A stretch of 64,000 nt of DNA from Ilumatobacter sp. GTDB lineage: Bacteria; Actinomycetota; Acidimicrobiia; Acidimicrobiales; Ilumatobacteraceae. Every line of letters begins with the position of its first letter. Positions within the stretch are counted from its first letter, which is position 1. Of this stretch, positions 20,598-28,919 are shown piece by piece. The position numbers and the translations under genes are program-made. The notes under the pieces were generated by a model. That model saw only the letters and a list, made by a program, of their open reading frames with translations. It did no database searches and was not told where the DNA came from. Location of the stretch: the NCBI GenBank assembly GCA_018666235.1, contig JABJAB010000044.1, positions 186,001 through 250,000 of the forward strand, given 5' to 3'.

Positions 20598-21356
20598 ATG
20601 ACCACCACCCCACATGAGATGGGCCGCCGTGTCGCACTCATCGCGAACACGAGCTTCTACGTCGGCCCGCCCCTAGCGCGTGAACTCGCTCGGCGGGGCC
20701 ATGACCTGGTCATCGGGGATCCGGAGCCCGGTCTCGTCGACGAGCTCGAGGCCCTCGGTGCCACCGTTGCGGTCGCCGAGCACGTCTGGGAACTCGCCGA
20801 CGTGGAGGTCGCCGAGCGGCTCGTGCAGACCGGCCTCGATCGATTTGGTCGTATTGACGCGGCCACTGCATTCACTGGTGAGATCGTCACCGGTCGCTTA
20901 CTGAAGTCGACTACGGCCGACCTCCACAAGCTCGAACGCGGCCTGATCGACGCCCCGTACCAGTTCATGAAGGCGGTGCTGCCCTCGATGATCGAGCGCG
21001 GCGAAGGACAGGTGCTGATGATCACCAGCTCGGCCGGCAATCGGGTGTTGCCGGCGGCGCCGCTCTACTCGGCGCTGCGCGCAGGGGCCACCCACCTCGT
21101 GAAGAATGTCGCCGCAGATGTGGCCCGCCACGGCGTTCAGGTCAATGCGCTCGGCACCAATTTCATGGACTTCGACGGGTTCATCGCGGCCAACGGGGCC
21201 GATACGCCCGAGGGGCTCGAGAAGGTCGTCTCGCGAGTCCCGATGAAGCGCCTGGGTTCGGTCGAGGAATGCGCGGCGCTGTGTTGTGCATACCTCGACG
21301 GCACGTGCGGATTCGTCACCGGGCAGTTCGTCGCCCACGATGGAGGTTGGTCCTGA
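20598..21356 (+). CDS. SDR-family protein with altered catalytic residues
   Basis: The 252-residue protein has short-chain dehydrogenase length, the ITSSAG catalytic Ser region, NALGTNF after the active site and a C-terminal VTGQFVAHDGGW. Two key features are changed: the TGxxxGxG cofactor motif reads NTSFYVGPPLA, and the YxxxK pair reads Tyr157-SAL-Arg161, with Lys replaced by Arg. Activity is therefore uncertain. It heads the plus-strand sulfatase operon and its stop overlaps the next start by one base. Confidence 0.8.
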   Translation: MTTTPHEMGRRVALIANTSFYVGPPLARELARRGHDLVIGDPEPGLVDELEALGATVAVAEHVWELADVEVAERLVQTGLDRFGRIDAATAFTGEIVTGRLLKSTTADLHKLERGLIDAPYQFMKAVLPSMIERGEGQVLMITSSAGNRVLPAAPLYSALRAGATHLVKNVAADVARHGVQVNALGTNFMDFDGFIAANGADTPEGLEKVVSRVPMKRLGSVEECAALCCAYLDGTCGFVTGQFVAHDGGWS

Positions 21357-22582
21357 TGAGTGCAGCAACTCCGCAAGCAACTCCGGTGACGCCCGGCGTC
21401 TGGGTACTGCCGTCGCAAGGCAATGGATTCGCCGTCGACACGCCCGACGGCGTGGTGGTGGTCGACACCGGGCCGGGCGGGCGCAAGACCGACAACATGA
21501 TTGCTGCGTTGCGGGTAGTCACCGACTCGCCGGTGAGCGCGATCTGTTACTCGCACGGTCACTTCGGCTACAACTTCGGCGTCCCACAGTGGCTCGAGCA
21601 CAACGCAGAGCGTGGCGACGCGGCACCCCGGCTCATCGCACACCGCAATTTGCCGCTGCGCTACGAGCGGTATCGCGAGACCGAGGGCTACCAGATGATC
21701 CTCAACGAAATGCAGTTCCCCGGCATCTCGGCGCGATTCGACCCGGTGCGGCACGATCCGACCGAGACGTTCGACGACCATCTAGTGCTGCGCGAAGCCG
21801 AGCCGCGCATCGAGCTGCTGTGGGTGCCTTCCGAGACCGATGACGCTCTGGCGATGTGGCTGCCCGAGACCAGCACGCTGTTCACCGGCGCGGCCGTGCC
21901 CGCCGAGTTCATCCCCAACGTCGGGACCCCACAGCGGTCGCTGCGCCTGACCGGACGTTGGGCCGACACGATCGACCGGCTTGCCGAGTTGCGACCTGAG
22001 ATTCTGGTGATTGAGTTCGGCGACTTCGTCGTCGGCGCGGAACTCAACCTCAAACGGATGACCACCACATCACGGGCACTGCGCTGGCTCCGAGCAGAGG
22101 TGATCGACCGCCTCAACCATGGGATGAACGAGCGCGATATCCTCGCCGACATCTCCTACCCGCCCGAGATCTTCGACTACCCATGGCTCAGCCACGCCTA
22201 CGGCAGCCCCGACTACATCGTCCGCGACCTGATCCGCGAGGAGAGCGGCTGGTGGGACCGCAACCCCACCTCGCTGCACCCATCAGCACCGGCCGAGGTG
22301 GCTCGCGTCACGTTCGATGCCATCGCCGACCCTGATGCCGTGATCGCTCGAGCCGAAACGCTGGCCGCCGACGGGGACCCACAGCTGGCGATGCACGTGA
22401 TCGACCTCGTCGCTCTTGGCCCCGACGACGAACCAGCGGTCATCCGGGCACGAAAGATCAAGTCCGACCTCTGCCGCGCTCGCTCCAAAGAGATTGCCCC
22501 GTATCCGAGCAAGGGGTTGTACAAGTCAAGCGGCATCCGTCTCAAGCAGGGGATCATCTCGTGGGAGGGTGTGGTGCAATGA
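21356..22582 (+). CDS. Alkylsulfatase-like MBL-fold protein with degenerate metal motif
   Basis: The 408-residue protein has the N-terminal MBL sheet (GVVVVDTGPGGRKTDNM) and a C-terminal alkylsulfatase dimerisation-like region (HAYGSPDYIVRDLIREESGWWDRNPTSLHP). The metal motif, HxHxDH in SdsA1/BDS1-type alkylsulfatases, reads SHGHFGY here (His67, His69, Gly71, Tyr72), so Asp and the last His are lost. The usual later HG also appears as EFG. It could bind one metal, use another residue set, or act as a non-catalytic partner. It overlaps both neighbours by 1-4 nt. Confidence 0.75.
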   Translation: MSAATPQATPVTPGVWVLPSQGNGFAVDTPDGVVVVDTGPGGRKTDNMIAALRVVTDSPVSAICYSHGHFGYNFGVPQWLEHNAERGDAAPRLIAHRNLPLRYERYRETEGYQMILNEMQFPGISARFDPVRHDPTETFDDHLVLREAEPRIELLWVPSETDDALAMWLPETSTLFTGAAVPAEFIPNVGTPQRSLRLTGRWADTIDRLAELRPEILVIEFGDFVVGAELNLKRMTTTSRALRWLRAEVIDRLNHGMNERDILADISYPPEIFDYPWLSHAYGSPDYIVRDLIREESGWWDRNPTSLHPSAPAEVARVTFDAIADPDAVIARAETLAADGDPQLAMHVIDLVALGPDDEPAVIRARKIKSDLCRARSKEIAPYPSKGLYKSSGIRLKQGIISWEGVVQ

Positions 22583-24018
22583 GCGAGCCAGACCACCAGA
22601 GCCGACCCAACCTCCTATTCATCTACGCCGATCAGCACCGCGCCGATGCGATCGGTTGCGCCGGCAACGACGTCATCGTCACGCCACACCTCGACCGCCT
22701 CGCAGCCGAAGGCGTGCGCTTCGACCACGCGTGGACCGAAAGCCCGATCTGCCAGCCCGCCCGTGCGTCGCTGCTCACCGGCCGATACCCGAACGACCAC
22801 GGGGTGCTCGGCAACTTCGCCGGCAACTGCAGGCCGGAGTGGGACACCTTCCCCCGTCGTCTGCAGGAGGCGGGATACACCACGGCCTCAGTCGGCAAGA
22901 CACACTTCGACGCCTGGCCAATGGGCGCCGAGCCTGGAACGCCGCTGCCGACCGAGGAGTGGATCGGCAGCTTCGGGTTCGATCACGTCGTCGAGGAGTT
23001 CGACAAGTACGTCCACCTCTTCGACATCGACACCCCGTACATGACGTTCCTGCGCGAGCACGGTGCATTCGAGGCGTACCAGCAGGTGGTGCGGGACAAC
23101 TTCCGCGGCGGCGACGGCCACTGGAAGGGCATCACGTCACCCGTCCCCCAGGAGTTGGACCTCACCTGCTTCCTGGCCGACGAGGCCCAACAGTGGATCA
23201 GCCGCCAACCAGCCAACCGGCCATGGTTCATGCAGCTCTCGTTCGTGCAACCGCACGTGCCGCTGATGGGCGACCCGATCTGGGCCGAGCACTACGCCAA
23301 CGCCCACATCGAACGCACCGCGCGGTCCAAGCCCGTCGCGACGACCGACGACTGGGCCCAACAACTCAAGTTCCTGCGCATGCACTCACACAGCGAACTG
23401 CTGACCGACGAGTTCGTGCTGGCCGGCGCACGCCAGTACTACGCAATGGTCTCGTTGATCGACCAGCGCATCGGCGACCTCCTCGCTCTCCTCGAACAAC
23501 GTGGCCAACTCGACAACACGTGGATCGTCTACTCGTCCGACCACGGCGAGATGCTCGGCGACCACGGCGTTATGGCAAAGATGAACTTCTACCGATCATC
23601 GGTCCGAGTCCCGCTCATCGTGCGGCCACCTGCTGGCACTTCCGACATCGCCGGCCGGGTCGAGTCGGCTCCGGTGCAGGCATTCGACGTCGCCGCCACG
23701 CTCCTCGACGCCGGCAACGCCAGGCCTCTCGACGGCGCACCATCACAGTCGCTCGTGCCGTTCGTGATCGGGAATGGCGCACCGACCCGCGACCACGTCG
23801 CGAGCATGATCCGGATGCGGCCGGACCTGCCGACGTGGCACGCGATCACCGACGGCCATTGGCGCGCCACCATCAACGCCGACACCGGCGATGCCGTCGA
23901 ACTCTTCGACCTCGACGCCGACCACGACGAGACGACCAACCTCGTCGAGCATGCTGATTCAAGCGATGCGCTCACCCAACTGACAACTGCACTAGTCGCT
24001 ACCGTCGGTACCGCATGA
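22579..24018 (+). CDS. Sulfatase (Cys-type, CQPAR signature)
   Basis: The 479-residue protein begins with NLLFIYADQHRADAIGCAGN (metal-binding Asp18) and carries the signature CQPARASLLTGR with Cys58 as formylglycine precursor. Later motifs GKTHFDAWPM, FVQPHVPLM and YSSDHGEMLGDHG are typical of choline-sulfatase and related S1 enzymes. It should hydrolyse a sulfate ester. No signal peptide is seen, so it likely acts in the cytoplasm. ATG 22579 overlaps the previous stop (ATGA), and its own stop overlaps the TetR start in the same way. Confidence 0.9.
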   Translation: MSEPDHQSRPNLLFIYADQHRADAIGCAGNDVIVTPHLDRLAAEGVRFDHAWTESPICQPARASLLTGRYPNDHGVLGNFAGNCRPEWDTFPRRLQEAGYTTASVGKTHFDAWPMGAEPGTPLPTEEWIGSFGFDHVVEEFDKYVHLFDIDTPYMTFLREHGAFEAYQQVVRDNFRGGDGHWKGITSPVPQELDLTCFLADEAQQWISRQPANRPWFMQLSFVQPHVPLMGDPIWAEHYANAHIERTARSKPVATTDDWAQQLKFLRMHSHSELLTDEFVLAGARQYYAMVSLIDQRIGDLLALLEQRGQLDNTWIVYSSDHGEMLGDHGVMAKMNFYRSSVRVPLIVRPPAGTSDIAGRVESAPVQAFDVAATLLDAGNARPLDGAPSQSLVPFVIGNGAPTRDHVASMIRMRPDLPTWHAITDGHWRATINADTGDAVELFDLDADHDETTNLVEHADSSDALTQLTTALVATVGTA

Positions 24019-24608
24019 CGGAGACGAGCGACGACGGGCGCCTCGCACGCGGTCAACGCACCCGCGAGGCCGTGATCGACGCGCTCTTCGACCTCTACGC
24101 AGAAGGAAACCTCACCCCGACGATCGAGGACATCGCCAGTCGTGTCGGACGGACGACCCGTTCCATCTACACCCATTTCCAGGACAAAGAAGCGCTGGCG
24201 GTCGCGATGGCCGAACGACTTCTCGAGCTCCACGGCGAGCTGTTCCGGGCTCGCCCGCTGACCGGCACTCAAACAGAACGGATCGACGGCATTGCTGCCC
24301 ACCGCGCCGAGTTCTACGAGACCGTCGCGCCGGTACGCCGCTCCACGCTCGTGCGGATACATCGCTCGCCCGAACTTCAGCAACAGCAGGCCTTTCTGGC
24401 CGCACACTTCCGCAAGCAGCTGACCCGGACCTTCGAACACGAACTCTCCACACTCGACGACGACGTCGCCGCCGAGGTCCTCGAACTCCTCGATCTCCAC
24501 ACCAGCTGGGAGACGTGGGACCGGCTCCACGTGTGGCAGAAACTTCCGGTCGACACGAGCCGCAAGATCGTGACCGGACTGATCCGACAAGCCCTGCGAC
24601 GCCGCTGA
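24015..24608 (+). CDS. TetR/AcrR family regulator
   Basis: The 197-residue protein starts with a TetR helix-turn-helix: RTREAVIDALFDLYAEGNLTPTIEDIASRVGRTTRSIYTHFQDKEALAVAMA. The ligand domain, about residues 75-195, is not conserved enough to name a ligand. It is the last gene of the plus-strand sulfatase operon, overlapping the sulfatase stop by four bases. It probably controls this locus through the dyad between the two divergent operons. Confidence 0.85.
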   Translation: MTETSDDGRLARGQRTREAVIDALFDLYAEGNLTPTIEDIASRVGRTTRSIYTHFQDKEALAVAMAERLLELHGELFRARPLTGTQTERIDGIAAHRAEFYETVAPVRRSTLVRIHRSPELQQQQAFLAAHFRKQLTRTFEHELSTLDDDVAAEVLELLDLHTSWETWDRLHVWQKLPVDTSRKIVTGLIRQALRRR

Positions 24609-24842
24609 CCGGCGGCAAGGCTGGATCCGCCTTGGCGTGTGACACTGCGCCGTTATGGTCACTTATATGAGTGATTTTCAGCGATCCGGTGGCTGAGCGA
24701 CGACCGTCAAAAACGGTTCGCGGGCGGCTTGGACCACAAACCCTCCGTTTTGGACCACAAACTCGACATCAGGTACTTCAGCAACGCAACCCACAAGTCC
24801 GCAGCAACGGACCGTCAGCGCTGCATCACCCCAGCTCAGAGG
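24609..24842. other. Intergenic region between convergent TetR and acyl-CoA dehydrogenase genes
   Basis: No gene is apparent here. CAAGGC (24616-24621) and GCCTTG (24629-24634) form a 6-bp hairpin shortly after the TetR stop, a possible terminator. Further right lie two copies of a 13-bp direct repeat, listed separately. Confidence 0.4.
24729..24762. repeat. 13-bp direct repeat pair, 21-bp spacing
   Basis: TTGGACCACAAAC occurs at 24729-24741 and again at 24750-24762. The 21-bp period equals about two helical turns, so a protein could bind both on one face of the DNA. It lies downstream of both flanking genes, so a promoter role is not obvious. Confidence 0.6.
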
Positions 24843-26063
24843 TCATTCGATGCGAAGATCAGAGATGGCCCGAGAGATCACGAGCTGCTGGATCTGCTCG
24901 GTGCCTTCGAAGATGTCGTGGATCTTGGCGTCACGGTGCCAGCGCTCGACGGGGTACTCACGGGTGTAGCCGTAGCCGCCCAGGATCTGGATGGCACGTT
25001 CGGTGACCCAGGTGGCGGTGCGTGCAGCCTTGAGCTTGGCCATCGAGCCTTCGGCGTTCTTGAAGCCCTTGTTCTTTCCCAGCCAGGCAGCCCGGTAGAT
25101 CAGAAGGCGAGAGGCCTCGATCTCGGTCGCCATGTCGGCGAGCATGAACGCAATCGACTGGTTCATGATGATCTTGCGACCGAACGCCTCGCGTTCCTTC
25201 GCGTACTCAAGGGAGTACTCGTAGGCGGCGCGGGCGACACCGAGCGCCTGGGCGCCAACGGCCGGCCGAGTGGCCTCGAAGGTCTGCATCGCTGCCTGCG
25301 AGTTGCCCTTCTCACCGCGACGCACGCGGGCGATGCGCTCGTCCAGCTTCTCCTTGCCACCGAGCAAGCAGCGGCCCGGAACACGCACGTCGTCGAGGAC
25401 CACCTCGGCGGTGTGGCTGGCACGGATGCCGTGCTTCTTGTACTTCTGGCCCTGCGACAGACCCTTCGTCCCAGGTGGGACGACGAACGATGCGTGCCCT
25501 TTCGATCCCAGCTCGGGGTCGACGACGGCGACGACGACATGAATGTCAGAGATGCCACCGTTCGTGATCCACGCCTTGGTGCCATTGAGCACCCACTCGT
25601 CGGTCTTCTCGTCGTACTTGGCTGATGTGCGGTAGCCACCGACGTCAGATCCGGCGTCAGGCTCCGAAGCGCAGAACGCGCCGAGGGCCAACTTGCCGGT
25701 GTCGGCATTCTCGTAACACTGCGGCACCCATTCCATCAGCTGCTCGGGCGTCGCCGACGACGCGATGCCTGCAGCAGCGAGACCGGAGCCCATGATGGCC
25801 ATACCAATGCCTGCGTCGCCCCAGAACAGCTCTTCGATCGCAATCGGCATCGACAGCCCAGTCGGGTCGTTCATCATGGCTTCGGCCATGAACTCCCAGC
25901 TGTACAGGCCAATCTCCTTGGCCTGCTCGACGATGGGGTACGGGAACTCTTCTTTCTCATCCCACTCTTCACCCGCTGGACGAACGACGTTCTCGGCGAA
26001 GTCGTGCACCCACTTCTGGAGGGTGAGTTGATCCTCATTGAGCTTCATGGAGAAATCGGTCAT
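24843..26063 (-). CDS. Acyl-CoA dehydrogenase
   Basis: The 406-residue flavoenzyme carries the family motifs: ALGAFCASEPDAGSDVGGYRTSAKYD for FAD and substrate binding, and a C-terminal ILGGYGYTREYPVERWHRDAKIHDIFEGTEQIQQLVI, where the catalytic Glu lies in FEGTEQIQ. It catalyses alpha-beta desaturation of acyl-CoA, passing electrons to ETF. The chain-length preference is unknown. It starts at ATG 26063, 6 nt behind a TAATTT box that overlaps a TTACC-N4-GGTAA dyad, so repression at the promoter is likely. Confidence 0.9.
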   Translation of the reverse strand: MTDFSMKLNEDQLTLQKWVHDFAENVVRPAGEEWDEKEEFPYPIVEQAKEIGLYSWEFMAEAMMNDPTGLSMPIAIEELFWGDAGIGMAIMGSGLAAAGIASSATPEQLMEWVPQCYENADTGKLALGAFCASEPDAGSDVGGYRTSAKYDEKTDEWVLNGTKAWITNGGISDIHVVVAVVDPELGSKGHASFVVPPGTKGLSQGQKYKKHGIRASHTAEVVLDDVRVPGRCLLGGKEKLDERIARVRRGEKGNSQAAMQTFEATRPAVGAQALGVARAAYEYSLEYAKEREAFGRKIIMNQSIAFMLADMATEIEASRLLIYRAAWLGKNKGFKNAEGSMAKLKAARTATWVTERAIQILGGYGYTREYPVERWHRDAKIHDIFEGTEQIQQLVISRAISDLRIE

Positions 26064-26069
26064 GTCTTT

Positions 26070-26108
26070 AAATTACCGGCGGGTAACCAGACTTTCTACC
26101 TGCCGGTA
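26070..26108 (-). promoter_or_regulatory. Promoter and tandem operator-like dyads of the acyl-CoA dehydrogenase gene
   Basis: Reading toward the gene, TAATTT (26075-26070) lies 6 nt from the ATG. The dyad TTACC-N4-GGTAA at 26073-26086 overlaps this box by three bases. A second copy, TACC-N4-GGTA at 26097-26108, lies 23 bp upstream centre to centre. The two equal dyads look like operators for a dimeric, probably TetR-type, regulator. The regulator itself is not identified. Confidence 0.6.
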
Positions 26109-26125
26109 ACTTCGCGGCAGAAACG

Positions 26126-27337
26126 TTACGAGTCCAACGTCTCCGCAATCGGAACGACGGAAAAATCGGTGTCGCCGTCGATGACGTAGTTGCCGGCAAC
26201 CAGCTCAACGGGCGCAGCATCAGCAAACGTCACTCCCATTGGGTCACCACCTGCAGCAACGATGCGGATCTGCTCCTTGTACTGCCGGCGCACCATCGAC
26301 ACCCCCCGGTCACTCGACGACAGCCGCTCCTCGGAGTGCAAGGTGATCGGCCCTTGACCGACCTGTGTCTCGTAGTCGCCGGGGTAGGTCTGGTGCTCCT
26401 CATCCGTGAGATCGAACCATCCCTTGGCGTCGGGCCCGTATGTACCGAGTCCCTGCGGCGGTGACCCCTTCGGGATGCGGAGGATGCAGAACACGCGCGT
26501 GTGCGTGTCGTCGATCGGCTGTGCCCACGACATGTTGTTCGTCTTGCCGAGATACGCCAGCGTTGGCGTCGCAACCACTCGAATGTTGGGCAGACGCGTC
26601 TCGGTAATGCGGTGCAATGTGGTGCCATCTGGCAGCTCACGATCCTGCGTGGCCGTGACCCCCCACTCGTGACGCTGCCAGTCGATGCGCGGCCAGATCT
26701 CGAGACGGGGATCGAACTGCGGTCCGCTGATCGCGTTGTGCAAGATGAACACGTGGTACGGATCCATCACGTTCTCGTGTGTCTGGAACCAGTTGCACGG
26801 CGCCACGTTCGGGCCACCGAATGCGAAGTGATCGACGACGTGAAACTCCTCGTCATGGCCAATGTCTTCGAAGATGTCGTAGCGCGGGAAGTCAGGCTGC
26901 TTCTCGGGCGGACCCATGTACGTGAAGATCACCCCGCCGAACTCCTGAACCGGATACCACGGCTGCCGATACGAAGACTTGTTGCGACCACGGTCCGGCT
27001 CGCACGGCTGGTCAGTGCAGGTGCCATCAGCACTGAATGCCCACCCGTGGTACGGGCAACGGATGCAATCCTCTTCGACCCGCCCGTAAAAGAGGCTGGT
27101 GCCGCGATGGCAGCATCGGGGTTCGAGCAGGCCCGGCGTTCCATCGAGCGATCGATACAGCACGAGGTCTTCGCTGAGTAGCCGCACCTCGCGCGGGATG
27201 GACGTCGCCTCGCTCGACAACGCCACGGGCTGCCAATAGCGACGCAACAGTTCACCCGACGGCGTGCCGGCGCCAGTCTGAAACAACTCTGGGTCGGAAA
27301 CACCCACTGGCCGTCCGTAGGCGCGTCCGTCATCCAT
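26126..27337 (-). CDS. Rieske-type aromatic ring-hydroxylating oxygenase, alpha subunit
   Basis: The 403-residue protein has a Rieske [2Fe-2S] site with Cys75, His77, Cys94 and His97 (C-x-H-x16-C-x2-H) and a mononuclear iron site in ENVMDPYHVFILH. The layout matches the phthalate-4,5-dioxygenase-like oxygenases that need a separate reductase; none is adjacent. It hydroxylates or demethylates an aromatic or steroid-like substrate. Start is ATG 27337 or GTG 27340. It is upstream of the acyl-CoA dehydrogenase on the same strand, with the operator dyads between them. Confidence 0.85.
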   Translation of the reverse strand: MDDGRAYGRPVGVSDPELFQTGAGTPSGELLRRYWQPVALSSEATSIPREVRLLSEDLVLYRSLDGTPGLLEPRCCHRGTSLFYGRVEEDCIRCPYHGWAFSADGTCTDQPCEPDRGRNKSSYRQPWYPVQEFGGVIFTYMGPPEKQPDFPRYDIFEDIGHDEEFHVVDHFAFGGPNVAPCNWFQTHENVMDPYHVFILHNAISGPQFDPRLEIWPRIDWQRHEWGVTATQDRELPDGTTLHRITETRLPNIRVVATPTLAYLGKTNNMSWAQPIDDTHTRVFCILRIPKGSPPQGLGTYGPDAKGWFDLTDEEHQTYPGDYETQVGQGPITLHSEERLSSSDRGVSMVRRQYKEQIRIVAAGGDPMGVTFADAAPVELVAGNYVIDGDTDFSVVPIAETLDS

Positions 27338-27419
27338 CACTGCAGATCACCACACCAGAGAGCGCTCGGACGAGGCGCGAAATGAACTGTTCATGCCAAG
27401 CATGGGATCCGTCGAACGC

Positions 27420-28769
27420 TCAGCGACGAACGGCGGTGCCGTTCTTGGTCGTCTCGACGATCCAGCCAGCCGCCTGCAACTCGTCGCGGATCGCATCAGC
27501 CACACCGAAATCCTTCGCCGAGCGAGCAGCGTCCAGCGCTGCCGCCTGGGCCGCGATCTCGTCGGGCACGTCGGATCCAGCCGACAGCTCAAGGCCGAGC
27601 GCAGCGCACATCTCGTGGACCGCAGCGACCAGACCAGCCACGTCCTCACCCGCTTCAAGGCCAACGTTGGCCCGGCGGGTTGTATCGAACACGAGCGCCA
27701 TCACCTTGGGCGTGTCGAGGTCGTCGTCCATCGCTGTGCTGAACGCTGCAATCACGTCATCGTCTGGCTCGGCAGCGAGGCCCGCCGTTCTTGCGGCGAA
27801 CCCGTCGAGACGCTCGAGCGAGGTGACCGCCGCATCGATGGTGGCCTGGTCCAGGGTGATCGGGCTGCGATAGTGCGACTGCAGCAGCACCAAGCGGTAG
27901 GCACGCTGGTCGTAGTGCTCGATGAGGTCGAGCAGGTTCGACACGTTGCCGATCGACTTCGACATCTTCTCGCCCTCGCCGTCGACGATGAAGGCGTGGT
28001 GCATCCAGTGGTTGGCGAACTTCTTGCCGAGCGCAACGGCCTGCGCGCGTTCGTTTTCGTGGTGCGGGAACCTCAGGTCTTGCCCGCCGCAGTGGAGATC
28101 AAAGCCCTCACCGAGCAGGTCAAGGCTCATCGCCACGCACTCGCTGTGCCAGCCTGGCCGACCCTCGCCCCAGGGTGATGGCCATGCCGGCTCACCGGGC
28201 TTCGAGAATTTCCACAGCACGAAGTCGGCAGGGTGCCGCTTCTGACCGGCGCCGACGACTTCGCGCTCGCCGCCACCGGCTCGCATGTCATCGAGCGTCT
28301 GGAATGCGAGCGCGCCGTAGTCGTCGACCGACTCGACGTCCATGTACACCCCGTCATCGGTGGCATAGGCCTTGTCCAGGTCCACCAGCTCGCCGATCAT
28401 CGCGACCATGCCCTCGACGTACTCGGTCGCACGCGGGATGTCGGTCGGACGCTTGACGTTGATGCCGTCCATCGCCTCGAACCACATTGCCTCGCACTTC
28501 GTGGTGATGTCCTTCCACGGCCGGTTTTCGTTGTTGGCGCGCTTGATGATCTGGTCGTCGATGTCGGTGATGTTCGACACCAACCGCACCTCCAGGCCAG
28601 TCCACTCAAGGTAGCGGCGCAGGATGTCGTAGCTCAGCGTGGCGCGGCCGTGCCCGAGGTGCGCCGGACCGTAGACCGTGGGCCCACACAGGTAGATGCT
28701 GACTTTGCCCGGGTCGCGAAGAGCCAGCTCACGCGCGGATCTTGATGCAGTGTCATACAGGTGCAGCAC
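27420..28769 (-). CDS. cysS: Cysteine--tRNA ligase
   Basis: The 449-residue class I synthetase charges tRNA-Cys. Its zinc-binding Cys is in YLCGPTVYGPAHLGHGR, which also holds the HIGH-type motif (HLGH). The second zinc segment is GWHSECVAMS with FPHHENE, and KMSKSIGN is the KMSKS loop. The C-terminal helical anticodon region is present. MshC is excluded by length and the normal C-terminal domain. GTG 28769 is chosen because a TAGAAT box lies 7 nt upstream and the protein then begins near the family start (VLHLYDTASR). Confidence 0.9.
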   Translation of the reverse strand: MLHLYDTASRSARELALRDPGKVSIYLCGPTVYGPAHLGHGRATLSYDILRRYLEWTGLEVRLVSNITDIDDQIIKRANNENRPWKDITTKCEAMWFEAMDGINVKRPTDIPRATEYVEGMVAMIGELVDLDKAYATDDGVYMDVESVDDYGALAFQTLDDMRAGGGEREVVGAGQKRHPADFVLWKFSKPGEPAWPSPWGEGRPGWHSECVAMSLDLLGEGFDLHCGGQDLRFPHHENERAQAVALGKKFANHWMHHAFIVDGEGEKMSKSIGNVSNLLDLIEHYDQRAYRLVLLQSHYRSPITLDQATIDAAVTSLERLDGFAARTAGLAAEPDDDVIAAFSTAMDDDLDTPKVMALVFDTTRRANVGLEAGEDVAGLVAAVHEMCAALGLELSAGSDVPDEIAAQAAALDAARSAKDFGVADAIRDELQAAGWIVETTKNGTAVRR

Positions 28770-28919
28770 GTCGCCGATTCTACGACGGACCCTCGACCAG
28801 CCCACGCCCTCTCTCCACACCCCAGTGCAACGTGATGACGAACACCCCCACAGACGCAGGGCTTCGTCATCGCAACGTCCTGCGGGCGGGCCGACAGCGG
28901 TGGATAGCCTGGCCCACTT

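Noticed and set aside
22416..23957. Long Arg-rich frame overlapping the second sulfatase
   Set aside because: Out-of-frame reading of the sulfatase gene; composition is typical of frame-shifted high-GC DNA.
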